DNA of 64,000 bases from Candidatus Phytoplasma solani (lineage in GTDB: Bacteria; Bacillota_I; Bacilli_A; Acholeplasmatales; Acholeplasmataceae): the NCBI RefSeq assembly GCF_040126175.1, contig NZ_CP155828.1:640526-704525 (forward strand), given 5' to 3'. This document shows, piece by piece, positions 57,294-64,000 of the stretch. Made by a program: the position numbers and the translations under genes. Within the stretch, counting starts at the first letter, position 1, and each line of letters opens with the position of its first letter. Under the pieces are notes generated by a model, which saw nothing but the letters and a program-made list of their open reading frames with translations, searched no databases and was not told where the DNA came from.

Positions 57294-58898
57294 TTAAGCA
57301 AGAGCTTTTTTTTGGGCTGTTTCAAACAATGCATTAATTTTATTTGCTAGGTCTTTATCATCTTTATCTAACAAAAAACAATCAACTAATAATTGATTTA
57401 CAACTAATCTTGCAATATAAGATTTTTGAAAAACAGGAGAAAAGAAATAAATTGGTTCTTTTTGTTCTTCTCTTTGTTTTTCATCTTCTTTTCTTTCTTT
57501 GTTTAAAAATAATAAAAATTTTGCTTTTAAAAGAGATTTGAGTTCTTCTTTAGATAAAACATCTAATCTTTCTTTTTCTAATATAATTTTTTTATATTCT
57601 TCTATTTCTTTTTTAAATTCATCAGTATTTACATAATCTGGTCTTGTAGGAAATTGACTACTTTCTTGTTTAAATAAAATGCTATTTGCTTTTTTGGAAG
57701 TTAAATATTTTAAAAATAACCAAGAAGCAAGAACTTCATCTTTGTTTTGTTTATAAAATAAATTAACATTAGCTCCTTGTTGCAAGGTCTTTTTTTTGTC
57801 TTTATCAGATTTAGGAAAAGATGTGACACCCACTTGAAAGTTAGCTTTACTTAAATAATCCACCGCATTAGAAGAATTAATATTCATTAAAATATTTTCT
57901 TTAAAAAACAAAGGAATAGTGTGATTTTCACCAGATAATTTACGAGTAATTAAATATTTTTTATCATAAAAATGTGTTTTAAAATATTTAACCATTTCTT
58001 TAGCTTCATCATTATCAAAATCAACCCCTAATTGATCGCTTTGGGTCGGGGTATTTGTGTATTGAATATTTTTTTGAGCGGAAGTAACGATAAATAAGTT
58101 AGATTCGGATTCATAAGAAATAGGAATTTTTTGAGGATCTAATTGTTTAATAACATAACATAAATTTTCTAATTGTTCCCATGTAATATCATCTCTTAAT
58201 TTACCTAAAAAATTTTTATCATAATCAAAAAAATAATTTTTAATTTCATCTTTAAGGGAGGAGTTTTTAATTCTTTCTTTTAATTTTTTAAAATAAGTTT
58301 GATTATAAAACATTAATTCAATATTTTTGGTGAAAGGCAAAGAATACCATTTTTGCTCTTCTTTTCCTAATTTAATTTGTGATTCTTCTTCATAGCTAGC
58401 ATAAAATATTTTTTGTTCTTTTTGTTCTTTCAATTGTATTTCTTTATTTTCATGCAAAATAAAATCATCAAGAGGAACTAATTTACCTGATTCATAATAA
58501 TCAACTAAAAAATCAGGATAAGAAACAATTAAATGAGGTTCGTTGTTAGCTGGTAAAGCAACATTTATGTTTTTAGTAAGAGTACCCCAATTACCTTTAA
58601 ATTCTTCTTTAACTGTGATATTTGGATATTCTTCATTAAATTTTTGAATAAGTTCTTTTAAAATTTCTGGGTTTTTCCATGATTCTAGATTGTGCCAAAA
58701 GACAATAGTAAGTTTTTTTTGTTTAAAGTTTTCCCATTTATTTTTATCTTTATACTTTTTAAGTGTTGTTTTTAATTCTTCGTAATGATTTTTTCTTAAA
58801 TCATTAACTTTGGTTTTAGGAAATAAAATTATAATGTTTAAAAATAGGAAAGCAAAAAGAAAAAAAACAATAATTTTTAAGTTATCCTTTAATACCAC
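57294..58898 (-). CDS. ugpB: ABC transporter substrate-binding protein (carbohydrate / glycerol-3-phosphate type)
   Basis: 534 aa, membrane-anchored by its first 26 residues (IIVFFLFAFLFLNIIILF) without a lipobox. The motif VFWHNLESWKNPEILKELIQ and the pattern of the rest fit family 1 solute-binding proteins such as UgpB and MalE. Start GTG at 58898 lies inside the end of the permease gene (17-base overlap), which couples translation. The gene symbol is a best guess: the sugar or phosphate ligand cannot be read from sequence. Last gene of the operon. Confidence 0.75.
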   Translation of the reverse strand: MVLKDNLKIIVFFLFAFLFLNIIILFPKTKVNDLRKNHYEELKTTLKKYKDKNKWENFKQKKLTIVFWHNLESWKNPEILKELIQKFNEEYPNITVKEEFKGNWGTLTKNINVALPANNEPHLIVSYPDFLVDYYESGKLVPLDDFILHENKEIQLKEQKEQKIFYASYEEESQIKLGKEEQKWYSLPFTKNIELMFYNQTYFKKLKERIKNSSLKDEIKNYFFDYDKNFLGKLRDDITWEQLENLCYVIKQLDPQKIPISYESESNLFIVTSAQKNIQYTNTPTQSDQLGVDFDNDEAKEMVKYFKTHFYDKKYLITRKLSGENHTIPLFFKENILMNINSSNAVDYLSKANFQVGVTSFPKSDKDKKKTLQQGANVNLFYKQNKDEVLASWLFLKYLTSKKANSILFKQESSQFPTRPDYVNTDEFKKEIEEYKKIILEKERLDVLSKEELKSLLKAKFLLFLNKERKEDEKQREEQKEPIYFFSPVFQKSYIARLVVNQLLVDCFLLDKDDKDLANKINALFETAQKKALA

Positions 58899-59763
58899 TG
58901 TGTAACTTACTTTCTAAAATATATTTCTTACAAAAAATAAATAATAAAACTAAAGGAATCGTAATTAAAACAGTAGCTGCCATTTGTTGATTGATTAAAG
59001 CTGGTTTTGTTTCAGAATTAAAAAAATCTCTCATTATTACTGTTAATAATTTACCACCAACAAGTTTAGGCCATAAATAAGCATTCCAAGCGGCCACAGC
59101 TCTAAAAATAATAATATTAATTAAATTATCTTTTAAAAGGGGAACTAAAATTTTATATAAAAAATTAAAATCACTACTACCATCAATTTTAGCAGATAAA
59201 TATAATTCTTTAGGTATTTTTTTGATATTTTGTATTAATAAAAAAATATGAAAAAAATTAATTAAAAAAGGTAATACCATAGCAAAATAAACACCACCAG
59301 GCAATTGAGAACCATTGCCAGAATCAACCAAACCCAAACGAGCCACAGTTTGATAATTCGTTAAAAACATACTTTCAGTAGTAATCATAGTAGTAACTAA
59401 AAAAAGGCCAAAAACAATTTTTTTAGTTTTAAATTTCAAAATACTTAAAGCAAAAGCAGTAATCACAGAAACAAAAAGTCCTAAAATAGTAGAAAAAAAA
59501 ACCACTAAAATAGTTATTAAAAAAGAGTGAAAAAAAACACCATTCTTATGTGATAAAACATCTACAAAATGTTTAATTGTAAAATTTTTAGGATACCAAC
59601 TAACATTTAGACTGTCATTTTGAAAAGAAACATTTAACATCCAATAAAAAGGCAAAGCTAAAATAATCGCAATTAAAAATAAAAAAAAATATTTAACAAA
59701 AATGAAAAAAAAACATGGTATTTTTTTTTTCAAAATCAATAAATCTAATTGAAGTTTATTCAT
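58882..59763 (-). CDS. ugpE: ABC transporter permease, MalG/UgpE type
   Basis: 293 aa, six membrane segments. The EAA loop reads ELYLSAKIDGSSDFNFLYKILVPLL, which contacts the ATPase. It ends in the typical short tail SKLHSGIKG. Second of two permeases in the operon; the pair forms the channel. Confidence 0.88.
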   Translation of the reverse strand: MNKLQLDLLILKKKIPCFFFIFVKYFFLFLIAIILALPFYWMLNVSFQNDSLNVSWYPKNFTIKHFVDVLSHKNGVFFHSFLITILVVFFSTILGLFVSVITAFALSILKFKTKKIVFGLFLVTTMITTESMFLTNYQTVARLGLVDSGNGSQLPGGVYFAMVLPFLINFFHIFLLIQNIKKIPKELYLSAKIDGSSDFNFLYKILVPLLKDNLINIIIFRAVAAWNAYLWPKLVGGKLLTVIMRDFFNSETKPALINQQMAATVLITIPLVLLFIFCKKYILESKLHSGIKG

Positions 59764-59784
59764 TTCATTTATTACCTTAAATAT

Positions 59785-60714
59785 TTATTCTCGATTGATT
59801 TTTTTTTTAATAAAAAAGAAATTAAAAAGAGTGAAAAAAATAGAAATCAAAAATAAAATAATAGTAGCGGCCGCTCCTTTGGAATAAGAATCAAGAACAG
59901 GATTAGATATTTGATGATAAATATAACCAACAATGGTGTTAACTTTCAATTCGTTAGTGCCATAAATACCAACAACAGATTCATACTCTTTAAAAACTTG
60001 AATCATAGTTATAATAATTTGATAAAAAACAATTGGAGAAAGCAAAGGAAGAGTAATTTTTCTAAAAATAGTCATTTTAGAGGCACCATCAACCCTAGCA
60101 GCATCAAAATAATTTTTACCAATATTTTGTAAACTAACACTAAAAATTAAAATTTGAAAAGGTAAAGATCTCCAAACAACATAAATAACTAAAACAAACA
60201 TTTTGCTAAAATAAGAAGCAGCGGGATTAATCCAATCTCGCGAAGAATTAAAAAATTGATTAATTAAACCTTCTGAACTATCTTTAAAAGCAAAAATATT
60301 ATGATAAAAAAGGACTGCAAAAACCATCCCCATAATAACAGAATTAGCTAAATAAGGAAGAAAAAAAACAGTTTGAAAAAATTTTTTCAAAAAACGATTA
60401 TAAACATTATTTAAACCTAAAGCTATCATCAAAGAAATAAAAATAGAAAGAGGGACTGCGGTTAAAACCAATAAAAAAGTGTTTAAAAGAGCTTTTAAAA
60501 AATCTTGATCAACAAAAATATTTCGATAATTTTTAAAATTAAAATAGTAAGAAAAAACATCAGCAAACTTATTATAACCGGAGTCTAAAGAAATTAAAAA
60601 TGTTTTATTTAAAGTATAAAAATTAAAAATAATTGCAATAATTAAAGCTGGAAACAAATAATACCAATGTTTATATTTCCAATGGTTTTGAGAAATTTTT
60701 TTCAAAAATGACAC
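59785..60714 (-). CDS. ugpA: ABC transporter permease, MalF/UgpA type
   Basis: 309 aa, six membrane segments; EAA loop NYFDAARVDGASKMTIFRKI. The start is a GTG directly after the TAG stop of the ATPase gene, so it depends on translational coupling. Partner of the next permease. Confidence 0.88.
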   Translation of the reverse strand: MSFLKKISQNHWKYKHWYYLFPALIIAIIFNFYTLNKTFLISLDSGYNKFADVFSYYFNFKNYRNIFVDQDFLKALLNTFLLVLTAVPLSIFISLMIALGLNNVYNRFLKKFFQTVFFLPYLANSVIMGMVFAVLFYHNIFAFKDSSEGLINQFFNSSRDWINPAASYFSKMFVLVIYVVWRSLPFQILIFSVSLQNIGKNYFDAARVDGASKMTIFRKITLPLLSPIVFYQIIITMIQVFKEYESVVGIYGTNELKVNTIVGYIYHQISNPVLDSYSKGAAATIILFLISIFFTLFNFFFIKKKINRE

Positions 60715-61821
60715 CTAAAAAATCCTATTTTCTGTTTTTTGATCAAAAAGAAAACATTTTTCTTGTTTGATTTGAAATTTAATTTTTTGCTTAGAAATAA
60801 AACCTTGAGGAAAAATAATATTTTTACTTTTTTCATCAAAAGCAAGTCGGAAAGTATTATTGACAGCTTGAGGGTGACGAGCTAATAACATTAAATCTCT
60901 ACCAACACTTTCTAAAAAAAGAGTTTCAATTTCTAAATTTCCATCCTCTGCAAACCAATATCCTTCAGGTCTAATAGCGACATAAATTTTTTGTTTTAAA
61001 GTGTTTAAAGATTTATTATTAGAAAAATCAAATAGCAAAGATTTGCCAATATAAACTTTTCCGCAAATAATTTCACCATCAAAAATAGAAATCAAAGGAT
61101 TACCTAAAAATTTTGCAACAAATAAATTACAAGGATTAGAATAAACTTCTTGAGGTGCGCCTTTTTGTTGTATTTCTCCTTGTTTCATCAAACAAATTTC
61201 ATCACTAATTGTCATAGCTTCTTCTTGATCATGGGTAACAAAAACGGCAGTAATAGCTGTTTTTCTTTGAATACGTCGAATCTCTTCACGAGTTTTTAAA
61301 CGAAGTCCTGCATCTAAATTAGATAAAGGTTCATCCAACAGTAAAACTCGTGGTTTTTTAACCAAAGCGCGAGCGATAGCAACACGTTGTTGTTGCCCAC
61401 CAGATAATTCATGTGGTTTTTTTTCTAAATGCTCTCCAATGCCAACTAATTTAGCAATTTCTTCGACTTTAATTAAAATTTCTTGTGAAGGTATTTTTAA
61501 ATTTTCCAGAGGAAAGGCAATATTTTGTTGAACTGTCATATGTGGATATAAAGCATAATTTTGAAACACCAAACCAATCCCTCTTTTTTCTATAGGAACA
61601 TCGGTTACATCTTTATCTCCAAAAAAAATTTTTCCAGAAGAAATAGAATGAAGTCCTGCAATCATATAAAGAGTAGTTGATTTGCCACAACCAGAAGGCC
61701 CTAAAAGACTAATTAATTTCCCTTTAGGAATATCAATATCAATTTTATTAACAGCATAAGTTTTTTTTGAAGTTTTTTTATCAACAAAAATTTTAGAAAC
61801 TTGCTTTAATTTTATACCCAT
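60715..61821 (-). CDS. ugpC: ABC transporter ATP-binding protein, UgpC/MalK/MsmK type
   Basis: 368 aa. Walker A GPSGCGKST (41-49), signature LSGGQQQRVAIARAL, Walker B LLLDEPLSNLDAG, switch His in VFVTHDQEEAM, then a TOBE-type regulatory tail. First gene of the operon with AAAAGGA before the ATG. MsmK-like ATPases may serve more than one sugar importer. Confidence 0.93.
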   Translation of the reverse strand: MGIKLKQVSKIFVDKKTSKKTYAVNKIDIDIPKGKLISLLGPSGCGKSTTLYMIAGLHSISSGKIFFGDKDVTDVPIEKRGIGLVFQNYALYPHMTVQQNIAFPLENLKIPSQEILIKVEEIAKLVGIGEHLEKKPHELSGGQQQRVAIARALVKKPRVLLLDEPLSNLDAGLRLKTREEIRRIQRKTAITAVFVTHDQEEAMTISDEICLMKQGEIQQKGAPQEVYSNPCNLFVAKFLGNPLISIFDGEIICGKVYIGKSLLFDFSNNKSLNTLKQKIYVAIRPEGYWFAEDGNLEIETLFLESVGRDLMLLARHPQAVNNTFRLAFDEKSKNIIFPQGFISKQKIKFQIKQEKCFLFDQKTENRIF

Positions 61822-61919
61822 TTTTTATTCCTTTTGTTTTTTTATATATGTGTTATTTTGATGTTTAAATAATTAATTTTAAAAAAAATTGATAAAAAAA
61901 CAAAAAAAATTAGCAATGA

Positions 61920-63308
61920 TTAAAAAGTTAAATTATGATAAGTTCTTGGAAAAGCAATTACATCTCTAATGTTATCTAAACCTGTTAAAAAAATCATTAA
62001 CCTTTCAAAACCTAATCCAAAACCAGAATGAATACAACTACCAAACCGACGTAAATCTAAATACCATTCTAAATCTTTTTGTGGTATTTTCATTTGTTTC
62101 ATTTTTTCGATTAAAGCTGATAAATTTTCTTCTCTTTGAGAACCACCAATAAGTTCTCCAACACGTGGAACTAAAAGATCCATCGCTGCTACTGTTTTTT
62201 GATCAGGGTTATTTTTCATATAAAAAGCTTTAATTTCTTTAGGCCAATCAATTACAAAAACTGGTTTTTTAAAATATTTTTCAGTTAAAAATTTTTCATG
62301 TTCTGTTGCTAAATCAGAGCCATAAAAAATTTTATTTTCAAAAACAATGTCACTTTTTTCTAAAATTTCAATAGCTTTTTGATATTTAATTACTAAGAAT
62401 TCTTTTTCTTGAATAATATCAGTTAATTCCTTAACTAAACCTTTTCTAATTGTTTGATCCAAAAAATCAATATCTTTTTTATTTTCCTCGAGACATTTAG
62501 CAATAACATATTGTAACATTTCTTGAGCAATTTTTAAATTTTGTTTTAAATCATAAAAAGCCATTTCTGGCTCTAACATCCAAAATTCAGCAGCATGTCT
62601 AGGAGTATTAGATTTTTCAGCTCTAAAAGTAGGTCCAAAAGTATAAACTTTATTTAAAGATAACGCCATTGCTTCAGCTTCTAACTGCCCCGTCACTGTT
62701 AAAAAAACTTTTTTACCAAAAAAATCTTTTTTATAATCTAATTGTGATGTTTTTTCTTTAAATGAATTTTCTAAATTAAGAGAAGTAAGTTGAAATAATT
62801 CTCCCGCTCCTTCGCCATCGTTAGTAGTAATGATAGGAGTATTAACGTGAAAAAAACCTTTTTTATTAAAAAAACTATGTAGGGCTAAAAAAGCAGCACT
62901 TCGAATACGAAAAACCGCCCCAAAAAGCTTTGTACGAATTCTTAGATGAGTAACTGTTCTTAAAAATGATTGAGAATGTTTTTTTGGTTGAATTGGATAA
63001 GAAAAATCACTTGAACCCAATAAAATAACATTTTGAGCTAAAATTTCAATTTTTTTTTCTTTATTTTCTATTTCTTTTAAAAAACCTTCAACTTTCAAAG
63101 AAGCTCCGATTTGCAAAGTATTTTTTATTTTTTCTAAATCAATATCTTTACAAACAATTTGTAGGTTTTCTAAAAAAGTACCATCATTTAATTCTATAAA
63201 AATTAAATTTTTTTGAAAACGACAATTTCTAACCCAACCATCAATAATAAGTCTTTTTTGTAAATAAAAATCTGTTTTTTGAAAAATATTTTTAATAGAA
63301 ACTTTCAT
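61920..63308 (-). CDS. asnS: Asparaginyl-tRNA synthetase
   Basis: Class IIb synthetase, 462 aa. N-terminal OB-fold anticodon domain (DGWVRNCR...FIELNDG), then motif 2 region FRAEKSNTPRHAAEFWMLEPE and motif 3 GFGLGFERLMIFLTGL, ending DVIAFPRTYHNLTF. The Asn rather than Asp identity follows from the C-terminal pattern and the absence of the large bacterial AspS insert. AAAGGA lies 8 bases before the ATG. Confidence 0.94.
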   Translation of the reverse strand: MKVSIKNIFQKTDFYLQKRLIIDGWVRNCRFQKNLIFIELNDGTFLENLQIVCKDIDLEKIKNTLQIGASLKVEGFLKEIENKEKKIEILAQNVILLGSSDFSYPIQPKKHSQSFLRTVTHLRIRTKLFGAVFRIRSAAFLALHSFFNKKGFFHVNTPIITTNDGEGAGELFQLTSLNLENSFKEKTSQLDYKKDFFGKKVFLTVTGQLEAEAMALSLNKVYTFGPTFRAEKSNTPRHAAEFWMLEPEMAFYDLKQNLKIAQEMLQYVIAKCLEENKKDIDFLDQTIRKGLVKELTDIIQEKEFLVIKYQKAIEILEKSDIVFENKIFYGSDLATEHEKFLTEKYFKKPVFVIDWPKEIKAFYMKNNPDQKTVAAMDLLVPRVGELIGGSQREENLSALIEKMKQMKIPQKDLEWYLDLRRFGSCIHSGFGLGFERLMIFLTGLDNIRDVIAFPRTYHNLTF

Positions 63309-64000
63309 TTAGTTTAATCCTTTATTTAAATTTTTTGATTTTAAATGAAAAAGGAACGAACAAAAAACAATAATCCTTATTTTTGAGTTAAAATTAAATA
63401 ATATTATTAAAAAATTAAAAATCAAGTTAAATCAAAAAAATAATAAACCTAATATTTTTTAATAAAAAAAATATTAAAAAATGTTAAAAGTATAAAAAAT
63501 TATTCTTTTAAAAAATAATTACAAGCATATTTTATCATTTTTAAATTAATTTTTTAAAGATATTTTAAAAAAATAAAAAATAAAAATTAATAAAGGGGGG
63601 GGTTTTAAAATTAGGAAAAATTAAATTTAATTGTTCTTAAACAGTTCAAAAAAGTTCTTAAATTAAATTTTATAATCTTTTTTATTTTATAAAGACTTAA
63701 TTTTTAATAAAAAAATAAAAATTTTTTTTGTTCCTTTATATGTTACTTTTTTTTAAAAAAACAACGTTTTTTTAAAGTTAGGAAAGGGTTGTTTTTTTGT
63801 TCCTAAAAACAATTATTTTTTATGTTATGATTTTATTGAATAATTAAATTTTTTTTGAAAAAATTAAAAAATTAATTATAATAAAAATTAAAAAAATGTT
63901 CTTAAATAAGAAAAAATGTTCTTAAAATGTTCTTAAATTTTAATAAAAATATTAACAAAAACAAGACAATTTTATAATTAAGTAAAAAATATCGTCTCTA
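63309..64000. other. Gene-free AT-rich region with a repeated 9-mer
   Basis: No ORF of note. GTTCTTAAA occurs at 63633, 63654, 63898, 63918 and 63929, in the same direction, and a run of eight or more G at about 63594-63602. It forms the leader of asnS on the minus strand and the flank of an unseen neighbour. No T-box or tRNA was recognised. Confidence 0.55.

Noticed and set aside
63309..64000. T-box leader for asnS
   Set aside because: No antiterminator-like T-box sequence or specifier hairpin was seen, and the region lacks structured GC-rich stems.

Overview
The window looks like a chromosome segment of a 'Candidatus Phytoplasma' (Mollicutes, Acholeplasmataceae). It is extremely AT-rich and keeps a reduced core gene set. 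It carries the gene kit known from phytoplasma potential mobile units (PMUs): dnaB, dnaG, tmk, sigF, an IS3-family tra5 transposase, hflB/ftsH, secreted proteins and DUF2963-type repeat proteins. UGA reads as a stop: two genes overlap by ATGA at 19455-19458, and tryptophans in conserved proteins are TGG.

Layout. (1) 1-5242: core genes, all on the minus strand (rnhC, yhaM-like, cca, tadA, tdk, rpmE, rpmB). (2) About 5243-21758: a scrambled PMU-like island. It opens with a plus-strand replication block (dnaB, a PD-(D/E)XK-like gene, tmk, coiled-coil and DUF2963 repeat genes). That block is cut off by an inverted sigF fragment. Minus-strand secreted-protein genes, two rarA copies (a 3.3-kb tandem duplication), membrane and secreted genes, and an ORF-less group II intron relic follow. 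(3) 21759-26476: the core stress operon hrcA-grpE-dnaK-dnaJ with a clear promoter and a CIRCE-like operator, enclosed by mobile DNA on both sides. (4) About 26477-45340: a second PMU. Two near-identical 2.76-kb inverted arms (27382-30139 and 42050-44812), each with tra5, a 215-residue gene, phased 11-bp repeats and the 3' end of dnaG, enclose a 12-kb cassette: sigF, an SSB-like heptad-repeat gene, tmk, a PD-(D/E)XK-like gene, dnaB and dnaG. tmk and the nuclease-like gene are each split in the sense direction by a group II intron with its own maturase; removing either intron restores the reading frame. (5) 45755-51587: ftsH, an exported AAA+ protein, a surface DUF2963 protein and a membrane-anchored protein with an OTU-like cysteine motif. 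(6) 51770-63308: core genes (thrS, two nrnA-like genes around mnmE, a four-gene carbohydrate or glycerol-phosphate ABC transporter operon, asnS), then an AT-rich gene-free end.

How the genes work together. The PMU genes supply helicase, primase, thymidylate kinase, a sigma factor and perhaps an SSB-like protein. The phased repeats in the arms are a plausible origin, so the cassette may replicate by itself, as has been reported for PMUs. Many island genes are duplicated, frameshifted or fused, which points to repeated recombination between copies. The island genes with signal peptides are candidates for contact with plant or insect host cells. All functions are inferred from reading the sequence; no database search was run.
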